From Rhizobium sp. (GTDB lineage: Bacteria > Pseudomonadota > Alphaproteobacteria > Rhizobiales > Rhizobiaceae): a stretch of DNA of 64,000 nucleotides. Made by a program: the position numbers and the translations under genes. The notes below the pieces were generated by a model. The model did no database searches. It had not been told where the DNA came from and worked only from the letters and a program-made list of their open reading frames with translations. Shown piece after piece: positions 37,874 through 46,152 of the stretch (its first letter is position 1; each line of letters starts with the position of its first letter). The stretch lies in NCBI GenBank assembly GCA_003527225.1, contig DPXQ01000044.1, forward strand, positions 93,911-157,910, written 5' to 3'.

Positions 37874-38352
37874 AAACTTTCCTTTCCAAAGGTATTGCGG
37901 CGTCTGTCGCAGCGGTAGTCTTCCCCCGATTCACAGATGAGGATCGGGGCCCGCGTTGGGAATTCGAGATCAAGCGCGGGGAAACAAGGCGCGTTACGAC
38001 GCGAGAGGATGTTGATTGAAGTTTCGCAATTCGAGAATGAGAAATTCATTTGGTATCGCTGAATATCTTTCGTTCCCCGGTTCTTTCTTGTTTGCGTACA
38101 GTTTCTTACAAGAACCGCTATCCCCACAAGAAATGAGGGGCTTTATTAAAAGTAGGAGGGAATGGTTTACGGCCAATTAAGGACGCGAAAAGTCAGGAAT
38201 GTTGCTGTGACAGCATTGTAGTAGCTGAACGCTTTTCTGGCGTTGCTTCGGCTGTCTGTTCCGAAATGACGTACGAAGGTAATGTCGATTTCAGTGTTTG
38301 ACTTTCGGCCGTCCAAGCCCGCAGGTCCGGTAGAGACGAGAGCTTGTTTTCG
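37874..38352. other. intergenic region, 479 bp, AT-richer than its surroundings
   Basis: No convincing gene; the longest frame is about 85 codons with no ribosome binding site or family resemblance. It should hold the promoter of the chemoreceptor starting at 37873 and the end of the TRAP/DUF1850 transcript. A 13-bp palindrome TGCTGTGACAGCA lies near 38205. The stretch 38000-38160 is notably AT-rich. Confidence 0.5.
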
Positions 38353-38745
38353 CTATTTCGTTGTCGGCTCGGCGCCGTCGGCCTCGCATGGCTCGATCGT
38401 CACGTCCTCGCCCATGGCCGCGCCCAGCTCAATACAGCCGCCGGCGTGGCAGAGGGTCCAGCCACCACCGGTCGCGCCGGAAGCGGCCAGCATGAGGCGT
38501 CGAAGGGGAGGGGATTGCGGCGCCCATTCCCACCAGCCGTCCTTCAGAACCGCATCTTCCCCCGGCTCCATGCCGGCGCCAGAGCCCTTGACCCGCGCCC
38601 TGGTCAGTTCGAGGCCGGCCGGCGTCACGGCCCAGTCCTCTCGCCACTCCGTCTTCTGCACCGAATGGGTCCAGGTGAGCGAGAACAGCGAGACGGCGAA
38701 GCTCATCGCCTTGGCGCCTGCGATGATGCAGACGCCCGTGCTCAT
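38353..38745 (-). CDS. DUF1850 protein associated with TRAP transporter
   Basis: 130 residues from the ATG at 38745, which overlaps the permease stop by four bases (ATGA). The longer frame upstream lies inside the permease gene and was rejected. The N-terminus (MSTGVCIIAGAKAMSFAVSL) is weakly hydrophobic. The body has LTWTHSVQKTEWREDWAVTP and an acidic, Gly-rich loop, then GGWTLCHAGGCIELG. This matches DUF1850 proteins, which commonly follow fused TAXI-TRAP permeases. The function is unknown; it may assist assembly or coupling. Last gene of the TRAP operon. Confidence 0.85.
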   Translation of the reverse strand: MSTGVCIIAGAKAMSFAVSLFSLTWTHSVQKTEWREDWAVTPAGLELTRARVKGSGAGMEPGEDAVLKDGWWEWAPQSPPLRRLMLAASGATGGGWTLCHAGGCIELGAAMGEDVTIEPCEADGAEPTTK

Positions 38746-40868
38746 GATGCTTGGTCGGCGGCAGGCGCGGCCCTCTTCGCCGCCACTGAATGTCGCCAGA
38801 CGACGATGGCGAAGAGGATGGCGAGGCCGAAGCCGATTTCGTCGGTCATTGGCAGGGCCGCAATCAGGGTGAAGGCGGCAATCATGGCCAGCGCCCGCTC
38901 CAGGATGCCGAGCCTGACGCCGAGGAAGCCAATCACAGCCGCGCCCCATAGGCCGATCGAGATGGCGGCCTTGAAGACGATATAGGCGACAGCCGCCGGA
39001 AAGCCGATCGATTGCGCAAGTGCGCCGCCGTCCTGCAGCATCAGAGCCGGCGTATAGACCGCCATGAACGGGATGACGAAGCCGGCCGCAGCGACCTTGA
39101 TTGCCTCGATCGAGATTTTCAGCCCGCTCTCCTTGGCGATCGGTGCTGCCGCGAAGCAGGCGAGCGCCACTGGCGGTGTGAGATCGGCGAGGATGCCGAA
39201 ATAGAAGACGAACATGTGGCTGACGATCAGCGGCACGCCGAGTTCGAGCAGGGCCGGACCGGCGATCGACGAGGTGATGATGTAGTTCGGGATCGTCGGA
39301 ATGCCCATGCCGAGCACGATGCAGGTGATCATGGTCAGCACCAGCGACAGGAAGAGGCTCGTGCCGCCGACCGAAACGATGAACTGGCCGAAGGTGTTGG
39401 CAGCACCGGTCAGCGTCATCGTGCCGACGATCACGCCGACCACCGCGCAGGCAATGGCAACTGGCAGCGCGGTCTTCGCACCGTCAGCGAGCGAATCGCG
39501 GCAGACGAGCAGCGTCTCGCGTCCGCCCTTGGAAAAGGCGTTCCAGGCGATCAGCACGGCGACACCGGCAAGCACGACGCCCATGCCGAACTTGAAGAAG
39601 GAGGCGGCGAGCAGCCCGAGGCCGATCCAGAACAGGACCCGCACCACCATGGACGGCAGACCGAGCGCGATCGAGCTGCCGAGAATGAGGATGAGCGTGA
39701 AGGCAAGACCGACCGTGCCGGCGAATAGCGGCGTGTAGCCGGAGAACAGCAACCAGACCAGGGCCGCCAGCGGCAGGATCAGGTACCACTGCGTGCTCAG
39801 CGCCTTAATCGCCGAGGGCAATTCGTTCTTCGGCAGGCCGTGCAGGGAATGCTTGCCGGCCTCCAGATGCACCATCCAGAAGGCAGACCCGAAATAGAGG
39901 ATCGCCGGAATGATCGCCGCCTTGACGATCTCGTGATATTCGACGCCGAGCGTTTCGGCCATGATGAAGGCGACGGCGCCCATGACCGGCGGCATGATCT
40001 GCCCGCCCATCGAGGCGGTGGCCTCGACACCGCCGGCAAAGGCGGCGCGGTAGCCGAAGCGCTTCATCAGCGGAATTGTGAATTGACCGGTCGTGACGAC
40101 ATTGGCGACGCCGGAGCCGGAGATCGTTCCCATCAGGCCGGAGGAGATGATCGCCACCTTGGCCGCCCCGCCCTGCTTGTGGCCGACGAGGCCGAGCGAA
40201 ATGTCGGTGAAGAGGCGGATCATACCGGCCTTTTCCAGGAAGGCGCCAAACAGGATGAAGAGGAAGATATAGGTCGAGGAGACATAGATCGGGATGCCGT
40301 AGATCCCTTCGGTGCCATAGGCCATGTGCTCGATCACCTGGCCGAAGTCGTAGCCGCGGTGGTCGAACGGCGCGGGCAGGTATTCGCCGAACAGGCAATA
40401 GGCGAGAAACAGGCCGGAAATGACCGGTAGCGTCGGCCCCATGGCAAACCAGGCGGCGGCGAAAACGGTGAACAGCGCGATCACGCCCATCACCAGGTCT
40501 ATCGGCAGCGGATCGCCGGCCCGTACCAGCAGCGCCTCGTATTCGACCCATTGATAGCCGGCGACCGCAACGCCGAGCAGCGCGAGCCCCCAAGTGACGG
40601 CCTTGCCGAGCGGACCATAGCCGCGCGCCAGCGCGAGCAGAGGGAAGATCAGCGCGGTGACGAAGCCGACATGGATGGCGCGCACGACCTGGCTCGGAAA
40701 GTCGATGACATGGGCAGCGGTCGCGACCTGAAACAGAGAGAAGGCGATCGCCAGGTAGAACAGGAAGCGTCCCTCGCGACCGGGCGGAAAACTCTCGGCG
40801 AGGGGATCGTGCAGACCGAGTTCGCGGCTATCGGCCGGCATGTCGTGCTTGACCGTGTCATGCAGCAT
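38742..40868 (-). CDS. TRAP transporter fused permease (DctQ-DctM type)
   Basis: 708 residues from the ATG at 40868, with AGGAG 7 bases upstream; an ATG at 40904 would lie in a palindromic leader. The N-terminal about 170 residues have four helices like the small subunit, and the rest has about 14 helices like the large subunit. GLMGTISGSGVANVVTTGQF near 245-264 and TMITCIVLGMGIPTIPNYII near 525-544 are typical of the large-subunit substrate path. Fused permeases of this type work with TAXI binding proteins and use an ion gradient. The gene order is binding protein, permease, DUF1850. The substrate is unknown; an organic acid is usual for the class. Confidence 0.93.
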   Translation of the reverse strand: MLHDTVKHDMPADSRELGLHDPLAESFPPGREGRFLFYLAIAFSLFQVATAAHVIDFPSQVVRAIHVGFVTALIFPLLALARGYGPLGKAVTWGLALLGVAVAGYQWVEYEALLVRAGDPLPIDLVMGVIALFTVFAAAWFAMGPTLPVISGLFLAYCLFGEYLPAPFDHRGYDFGQVIEHMAYGTEGIYGIPIYVSSTYIFLFILFGAFLEKAGMIRLFTDISLGLVGHKQGGAAKVAIISSGLMGTISGSGVANVVTTGQFTIPLMKRFGYRAAFAGGVEATASMGGQIMPPVMGAVAFIMAETLGVEYHEIVKAAIIPAILYFGSAFWMVHLEAGKHSLHGLPKNELPSAIKALSTQWYLILPLAALVWLLFSGYTPLFAGTVGLAFTLILILGSSIALGLPSMVVRVLFWIGLGLLAASFFKFGMGVVLAGVAVLIAWNAFSKGGRETLLVCRDSLADGAKTALPVAIACAVVGVIVGTMTLTGAANTFGQFIVSVGGTSLFLSLVLTMITCIVLGMGIPTIPNYIITSSIAGPALLELGVPLIVSHMFVFYFGILADLTPPVALACFAAAPIAKESGLKISIEAIKVAAAGFVIPFMAVYTPALMLQDGGALAQSIGFPAAVAYIVFKAAISIGLWGAAVIGFLGVRLGILERALAMIAAFTLIAALPMTDEIGFGLAILFAIVVWRHSVAAKRAAPAADQAS

Positions 40869-40933
40869 GAAACGCTCCTGATACCGGTGCCGGGCACCGG
40901 GCATGTCGATTGGAATGAATGGTCAGAGAATGA

Positions 40934-40959
40934 TGCGGCCCGGACAAGGCCGGGCCGCA
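40934..40959 (-). promoter_or_regulatory. intercistronic stem-loop between TAXI protein and permease genes
   Basis: A perfect 10-bp stem (40934-40943 with 40950-40959, TGCGGCCCGG / CCGGGCCGCA) and a 6-base loop, just after the binding-protein stop and before the permease. There is no T run. A second inverted repeat, CCGGTGC-CGG-GCACCGG, lies about 40 bp further on. Such hairpins after binding-protein genes usually stabilise the upstream mRNA and lower permease expression. Confidence 0.7.
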
Positions 40960-40966
40960 ATAGGCA

Positions 40967-41923
40967 TCAAAGCAGGCCCTTTTCCTTGTAGTAACGTTCG
41001 GCGCCCGGATGCAGTGGCACCGGCATGCCCTTCAGGGCATTCTCGAGCTTGATCTGCGCGGCGGCCTTATGGGCGGCCTCCATCTCCGGCAGGTTTTCGA
41101 ACAGCTGCTTCGTCATCTGGTAGGCGGTTTCGTCCGAGACGTCCGAATGGGTAATCAGGAAGTTGACCACGGCGACCGTCGGCACGTCCGCCTCCTGGCC
41201 CTGATAGGTGCCGGCCGGAATGGTCGCAGCGATATAGGGCGCGCCGAGTTTGGTCACCACGTCTTCCGGTACGGCCACCATCTGGATCGCGACCGAGGTT
41301 GCGAGGTCCTTGATGGACGAAACGCCAAGGCCGGCCGATTGCAGCGTCGCGTCGAGCTGGCGGTTCTTCATCAGTTCGACGGATTCGGCGAACGGCAGAT
41401 ATTCGGTCTTGGCCAGATCCTCGTAGCTCATTCCGGCGGCGGCGAAGATCGCCCGGGCATTCAGTTCGGTGCCCGACTTGGCGGCGCCGACCGAGAGGCT
41501 CTTGCCCTTCATGTCGGCAAGGCTGGCAATGCCGGACTCCTTGGCGGCGACGATCTGGATGTAGTTCGGATAAATGGCGGCGATGCCGCGCAGCTTGTCG
41601 AGCGGAGCCTTGAAGCCGGCATCGGCATTGCCTTCCCAAGCGAGCTTGACGCTGTCGCCGAGCGCAAAGCCGATCTCACCCTTGCCCTGCTGCAGGAGGT
41701 TGAGGTTCTCAACCGAGGCCTTGGTGGCCTGGACCTGGGTGCGGGCACCCTCGATCTTCTCGCCGTAGATCTTCGACAGCGCCGCACCGAGCGGATAGTA
41801 GACGCCCGATGTGCCGCCAGTGAGCACGTTGATGAATTCGGATGCATTGGCCGATACCGCGCCGAACGCGGTCGAAAGCGCGAGCGCGCCGGCAAGAACG
41901 GTTGCGAATTTCGTGGTCTTCAT
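40967..41923 (-). CDS. TAXI family TRAP transporter solute-binding protein
   Basis: 318 residues. Signal peptide about 1-27 ending in ANA. The mature protein starts SEFINVLTGGTSGVYYPLGA, characteristic of the TAXI (TRAP-associated extracytoplasmic immunogenic) family, and continues with GARTQVQATKASVENLNLLQ and GKSLSVGAAKSGTELNARAI. It binds the solute in the periplasm and hands it to the fused permease downstream. The start ATG at 41923 has GAGG about 7 bases upstream. It is the first gene of a three-gene operon; its promoter lies in the 154-bp gap before xseB ends. Confidence 0.93.
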   Translation of the reverse strand: MKTTKFATVLAGALALSTAFGAVSANASEFINVLTGGTSGVYYPLGAALSKIYGEKIEGARTQVQATKASVENLNLLQQGKGEIGFALGDSVKLAWEGNADAGFKAPLDKLRGIAAIYPNYIQIVAAKESGIASLADMKGKSLSVGAAKSGTELNARAIFAAAGMSYEDLAKTEYLPFAESVELMKNRQLDATLQSAGLGVSSIKDLATSVAIQMVAVPEDVVTKLGAPYIAATIPAGTYQGQEADVPTVAVVNFLITHSDVSDETAYQMTKQLFENLPEMEAAHKAAAQIKLENALKGMPVPLHPGAERYYKEKGLL

Positions 41924-42077
41924 GAGGGTCCTCCCAAACCAGTAGGTTGATGGGGGACATCATGGGCGAGGCGACACGTGCGCGTCAATCATGAGCATGC
42001 TTTTTTGCCGGGATAACGATAAGCATACTTTGCGACTGCCGCCCTGTTCCGGCGTGTGGTGTGCTCTGACCGCTGGC

Positions 42078-42332
42078 TTATTGCGGGTCGAGCGGCTCGG
42101 TGCCGGTGGGCTTTCCCGCGCGATCGAGGCGGATCTTCTCGATCCGGTTTTCGGCGGCCGCCAGCAGCGTCTCGCAATGCTTCTTCAACAGTTCGCCGCG
42201 CTCGTAGATGGCGATCGATTCGTCGAGCGCCACGTCGCCGCGCTCGAGACGCGCCACGATGCTCTCGAGTTCGGCAACTGCCTTTTCGAACGAGTAGCCG
42301 GAAAGATCGGCCTGGTTGGCGCTTTCGGTCAT
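42078..42332 (-). CDS. xseB: exodeoxyribonuclease VII small subunit
   Basis: 84 residues, the usual size. It forms a helical hairpin, with the conserved [20 protein letters not shown] at residues 14-33 and [20 protein letters not shown] at 37-56. It joins XseA to make exonuclease VII, which degrades single-stranded DNA from both ends. The ATG at 42332 lies 2 bp after the stop of the deacetylase-like gene, so the two are co-transcribed. The C-terminal tail is Pro-rich. Confidence 0.95.
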   Translation of the reverse strand: MTESANQADLSGYSFEKAVAELESIVARLERGDVALDESIAIYERGELLKKHCETLLAAAENRIEKIRLDRAGKPTGTEPLDPQ

Positions 42333-42334
42333 GG

Positions 42335-43270
42335 TCAGCCCTTCATCAGTCTCAGGATATGCATGCCCGCCGATTCGGCGAGGCCTTCCAGATCATAACC
42401 GCCTTCGAGAATGCTGACGACCCGGTTATGGGCGAATTTGTCCGCAACCTCCATCACGCGACCGGTTGCCCAGTCGAAATCCTCGCCGACGAGATTGATC
42501 TGCGCCAGCGGATCGCGGTGATGGGCGTCGAAGCCGGCCGATATCAAAATGAGATCCGGCGAAAAATCGTTGAGCGCGGTCAGCACGCGCGACTTGAACG
42601 CCTCGCGGAAGTGGTCCGAGCCGGTATTGGGCGACAGCGGGGCATTGACGATATTGCCGTTTGCACCTGTCTCGTTCTTGGCGCCGGTGCCCGGGTAGAG
42701 CGGCATCTGATGGGTGGAGCAGAAGAGCACCGACGGATCGTCCCAGAAGATGTTCTGTGTGCCGTTGCCGTGATGCACGTCCCAGTCGACGATGGCGACG
42801 CGCTCCACGCCGTATTTCTTCTGTGCGTGGCGCGCAGCAATGGCGATCGTGTTGAAGAAGCAGAACCCCATCGCCTTCGACTTCTCGGCGTGGTGCCCGG
42901 GCGGGCGCGCCGCGACGAAGGCGTTGGCGACCTCGCCGGTCATGACGTCGTCGACGGCGGCCAGTGCGCCACCGATCGCCGTCAGCGCCGCCTGCAGGCT
43001 TTTCGGCGAGGCGTAGGTGTCGGTTTCGATCTGGGCAATTTCGCCTTCTTCTTCCGGAATCTGCCGCATCACCGCGAAGAGGTGCTCCTCCGGATGGGCG
43101 AGCAACACCGCATCCTCGTTGGCCTGCGGGGCTTCCTTTCGGTCGAGCGCGGCGAAATTCGGATGTTCCAGTGCGATGTTGAGCGAGCGCAGCCGGTCGG
43201 CGCGCTCCGGATGGCCGGGCGGCGTGTGATGTTCCAGGAAGATGGAATTCTCGTAGAGGCGTGTCGTCAT
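42335..43270 (-). CDS. histone deacetylase family protein
   Basis: 311 residues from the ATG at 43270, which has AGGA about 8 bases upstream; an earlier ATG at 43312 would add 14 mostly charged residues. Zn-dependent amidohydrolase of the arginase/deacetylase fold. Catalytic landmarks: [20 protein letters not shown] near 123-142 with the His pair, [13 protein letters not shown] near 159-171 with the Zn-binding Asp and His, and [12 protein letters not shown] near 243-254 with the second Zn Asp. Bacterial members act on acetylated polyamines or other small acylated amines, or on proteins; the substrate here is unknown. It is paired with xseB, 2 bp apart. Confidence 0.92.
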   Translation of the reverse strand: MTTRLYENSIFLEHHTPPGHPERADRLRSLNIALEHPNFAALDRKEAPQANEDAVLLAHPEEHLFAVMRQIPEEEGEIAQIETDTYASPKSLQAALTAIGGALAAVDDVMTGEVANAFVAARPPGHHAEKSKAMGFCFFNTIAIAARHAQKKYGVERVAIVDWDVHHGNGTQNIFWDDPSVLFCSTHQMPLYPGTGAKNETGANGNIVNAPLSPNTGSDHFREAFKSRVLTALNDFSPDLILISAGFDAHHRDPLAQINLVGEDFDWATGRVMEVADKFAHNRVVSILEGGYDLEGLAESAGMHILRLMKG

Positions 43271-43446
43271 GGTCGGATCCTTCGCGCGCACCTTAGTTTG
43301 TGCCTTTGTCATGTTCCACCGCCGAAGAGCTCTGGTTGACGACTGTCAACAGCCATCCTGGCCGACCAAATCTGGCTTGACCTTGTTATGGATGAGCGAA
43401 TGAACTTAGATAGGGCGGATGCTGAAAAAGATCAGGGGCCTCAGCC

Positions 43447-43848
43447 ATGGATGACATCGAACGCGTGGAAGTGCTGGAGCTTCGTGTTCCCTTCCGCGAC
43501 ATCGACATGTACGGCAAGATGCACAATGCCGCCTACATCACCCATGCCGAGACGGCCCTTGGCCATTTCTGGCGCTACCGGCCGCCGCTCGAAGGAGAGC
43601 CGCAGTTCGTCGCCACCAAGATCGAATGCCGGTTTCACGAGCCTCTGCGTTTCGACGATATTGCCCGCCTTACCGTGCGCATCGACAAGATCGGCGGCAA
43701 GTCGATCGGCTTCAACATTCTGATCGAACGGGGCGAGGTGCAGTCCGCCGAGGTCGAGATCATCTGGACGGCCACCGACCCGGCAACCGGCAATACGGTG
43801 GCGCTGCCGGAAGATATCAGGGACTGGCTCTATACTTATCTGCCGTGA
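43447..43848 (+). CDS. acyl-CoA thioesterase, 4HBT hot-dog family
   Basis: 133 residues from the ATG at 43447. Hot-dog fold thioesterase with FRDIDMYGKMHNAAYITHAE near residues 16-35, in which the Asp just before YGKMHN is the usual catalytic or positioning residue of 4-hydroxybenzoyl-CoA thioesterase-like enzymes. It hydrolyses acyl-CoA in the cytoplasm; chain length unknown. A decayed copy of its last 68 bases lies at 46076-46143. It is monocistronic, with no close downstream partner on its strand. Confidence 0.9.
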   Translation: MDDIERVEVLELRVPFRDIDMYGKMHNAAYITHAETALGHFWRYRPPLEGEPQFVATKIECRFHEPLRFDDIARLTVRIDKIGGKSIGFNILIERGEVQSAEVEIIWTATDPATGNTVALPEDIRDWLYTYLP

Positions 43849-44110
43849 CCGGCAGGCCGATCCCGTTGCTGAAATGCGTATGGCAAAGTGCCTTCGCCAA
43901 ACGCTGCGCGCTTCTCCCCCTTGGCCGGTGCTACTGAACAAACCAATTGACTAAAGAAGAAATCGATTCCTAAACTGTTCATGTAGCGCGTGTTGGGAGG
44001 CATTTGCGCTACGGCTATCCTGATTAAACGACAAGAAGCGAATGCATTTCGGCATGCCCCGCAACGCGTGGCGTGCGCATGACGACTGTGATTAATCTGG
44101 GAGGAAAATC

Positions 44111-45367
44111 ATGAAATATCTGCTGTCATCCGCCGCAGCGCTTGCCCTTACGGCCGGCCTTGCGTCCGCACAAACGCCTGCTGTGCCCGACAATCTGGAG
44201 AAGCTTTCGAATTTCCAGACCACCGGCGCCACCGAATTCACCTTCATCGAACAGAAAGGTGAGTATGCCGACGGGATCAAGAAAAACCTTGAGCGGATCA
44301 AGATGCCGCCGGGCTTCAAGATCGGGCTCTATGCCGTCGTTCCCGATGCTCGCCACATGGCGGTCGGCCCGCAAGGCATCGTGGTTTTTGTCGGTACCCG
44401 CAAGGACAAGGTCTGGTCGGTCACCGATCGCAACAAGGACCGCGTGGCGGACGAAGTGAAGGATTTCGCGCCGTCGCTGCAATTCTCGATCCCGAACGGG
44501 CCCTGCTTCTCCAAGGACGGCTTCCTCTATATCGCCGAACAGAACCGCGTCCTCCTGTTCCCCGCTGCCGAGTTCTTCTATGAAAGCCCCGATGTCGCGG
44601 CCTTCAACCTGGTGAAGAAGGGCGAACTGATCCCGGCCGAACAGGAAAGCTTCAACCACACGGCCCGCGTCTGCAAGATCGGGCCGGACGGCAAGATCTA
44701 CATTTCGCTGGGTCAGCCGTTCAACGTGGCTCCGCCGGAAAATCTCGAGACCAACACGAAATGGGGCCTCGGCGGCATCATCCGCATGAATACCGACGGC
44801 ACCGGGCGCGAGGTTTATACCTACGGTATTCGCAATTCGGTCGGGCATGATTTCCACCCGGTCACCGGCGAACTCTGGTTCACCGACAACCAGGTGGACG
44901 GCATGGGCGACGACATTCCGCCCGGCGAGATCAACCGCCAGACCGCGATGGGCCAGCACTTCGGCCACCCGTGGTATGGTGGCGGCACGGTCCGCACGAA
45001 GGAATACGAGGGGCAGGACGTGCCCGCAGAGGTGACCATGCCGGCGGTCGAGATGCCGGCCCATGCCGCCGACCTTGGCATGACTTTCTACACCGGCAGC
45101 ATGTTCCCCGAGAAGTACAAGAATGCCATCTTCTCGGCGCAGCACGGATCATGGAACCGCACCGTGCCGGTGGGCGCCCGGGTGATGGTGACGACCATTG
45201 ACGGGGACGGCAAGGCTACCGCGGAGCCCTTCGCGGAGGGCTGGATCGACGAGAACGGCGAATATCTCGGCCGTCCGGTTGACATCGCGCAATTGCGCGA
45301 CGGATCGATCCTGGTGTCTGACGATCTGGCCGGCGCCATCTACCGCATCTGGTACGAAGGCAATTGA
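44111..45367 (+). CDS. PQQ-dependent sugar (sorbosone-type) dehydrogenase
   Basis: 418 residues. Signal peptide about 1-20 ending in ASA, so the enzyme is periplasmic. The six-bladed beta-propeller shows repeated strands such as GPQGIVVFVGTRKDKVWSVT, KDGFLYIAEQNRVLLF and GIIRMNTDGTGREVYTYGIR, then NSVGHDFHPVTGELWFTDNQ and FSAQHGSWNRTVPVG. This pattern is that of soluble glucose/sorbosone dehydrogenases that use PQQ and oxidise sugars or aldoses outside the cytoplasm. The stop overlaps the start of the di-haem cytochrome c by one base (TGATG), so the cytochrome is the likely electron acceptor. PQQ synthesis genes are not in the window. Confidence 0.88.
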   Translation: MKYLLSSAAALALTAGLASAQTPAVPDNLEKLSNFQTTGATEFTFIEQKGEYADGIKKNLERIKMPPGFKIGLYAVVPDARHMAVGPQGIVVFVGTRKDKVWSVTDRNKDRVADEVKDFAPSLQFSIPNGPCFSKDGFLYIAEQNRVLLFPAAEFFYESPDVAAFNLVKKGELIPAEQESFNHTARVCKIGPDGKIYISLGQPFNVAPPENLETNTKWGLGGIIRMNTDGTGREVYTYGIRNSVGHDFHPVTGELWFTDNQVDGMGDDIPPGEINRQTAMGQHFGHPWYGGGTVRTKEYEGQDVPAEVTMPAVEMPAHAADLGMTFYTGSMFPEKYKNAIFSAQHGSWNRTVPVGARVMVTTIDGDGKATAEPFAEGWIDENGEYLGRPVDIAQLRDGSILVSDDLAGAIYRIWYEGN

Positions 45368-45963
45368 TGCGCGGTTTCATCATACTTGGTCTGGGCGGGG
45401 TTCTCCTCGCCCAGACACTCGCGCCGGTTGCCCTGGCTGAAGGCCTGACGGGCGATCCCGCAGCGGGGCGCAAGAAGGCGGGATTGTGCCGCACCTGCCA
45501 CGGGATCGAGGGGCTGGCCAAGATACCGATCGCGCCGCACATCGGCGGCGAGAATCCGAACTACATCATGCACCAGCTCACCGCCTTCCGCGAAGGGACG
45601 CGCGTGCATGAGATGATGTCGGTCGTCGCCCGGGGCCTGGATGACCAGAGCATCGCTGATCTGGCGGCTTGGTATTCCTCGCAGGATGTCAGTGCTTCGC
45701 TCGCACCCGGAAAGACCGAGAATATGGCGCCCGAGGCTTGCGTCGCCTGCCACGGCGCGGATGGTCTCGCCAGGATTGAGGACGCACCGAACCTGGCGGG
45801 GGAAAACGCGATCTATATCGACACGCAGCTCAAGGCCTTCCGCACCGGCAAGCGCACGCATCCGGTGATGTCGGAAATCGCAGCCGGGCTGAGCGATACC
45901 GATATCCGTGCCGTGGCGGAATGGTATGCGGCGACCAAAATCGAGATCGCACCGGTGAAATAG
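45367..45963 (+). CDS. di-haem cytochrome c, c4-like
   Basis: 198 residues from the ATG at 45367. Signal peptide about 1-25 ending in ALA. Two similar class I cytochrome domains: CRTCH near residue 37 and CVACH near 129. Each is followed by a distal Met region (VHEMMSVVARGLDDQ and THPVMSEIAAGLSDT), so each haem is probably His/Met ligated. Cytochromes of this kind pass electrons from periplasmic dehydrogenases to terminal oxidases. It is translationally coupled to the PQQ-type dehydrogenase by a one-base overlap, which supports a direct redox partnership. Confidence 0.92.
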   Translation: MRGFIILGLGGVLLAQTLAPVALAEGLTGDPAAGRKKAGLCRTCHGIEGLAKIPIAPHIGGENPNYIMHQLTAFREGTRVHEMMSVVARGLDDQSIADLAAWYSSQDVSASLAPGKTENMAPEACVACHGADGLARIEDAPNLAGENAIYIDTQLKAFRTGKRTHPVMSEIAAGLSDTDIRAVAEWYAATKIEIAPVK

Positions 45964-46031
45964 GCGCCCGTGTACGGGAACGTGCCCGCGAGAATTTGCC
46001 GAGGTCTCAGAAGACTTCGGTCAAATGGGAC

Positions 46032-46079
46032 TCAAGCCCTTTGCGGCAGCAGCGGATAGCCGACCCCGCCGATGACGGC
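46032..46079 (-). pseudogene. remnant of a second bioY 3' end with internal deletion
   Basis: On the minus strand this reads AVIGGVGYPLLPQRA then stop. It equals the end of the complete bioY (47127-47690) with 49 codons removed. Bases 46036-46065 match 47131-47160 at 29 of 30 positions, and 46059-46079 match 47301-47321 at all 21. The junction is GCCGACC, which occurs at both deletion ends in the intact gene, so a 147-bp in-frame deletion between 7-bp repeats explains it. There is no start codon; not expressed as a protein. Confidence 0.88.
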
Positions 46080-46143
46080 ATCCGGCAATACGGTGGCGCC
46101 GCGGGAAGATATCGGGGACTGGCTCTACCGGTATTTGCCGTGA
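46076..46143 (+). pseudogene. remnant of a second thioesterase 3' end
   Basis: Matches the last 68 bases of the thioesterase gene (43781-43848) at 59 of 68 positions and ends at the same stop; it reads GNTVAPREDIGDWLYRYLP. It abuts and shares about four bases (GGCA) with the bioY remnant to its left. The rest of the gene is absent. Together the two form a fusion of two gene tails whose missing bodies would have lain toward each other. Confidence 0.88.
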
Positions 46144-46152
46144 AGCGCGGAC

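Noticed and set aside
37994..38176. 60-codon frame in the 479-bp gap
   Set aside because: No ribosome binding site or family resemblance; AT-rich promoter-like DNA.
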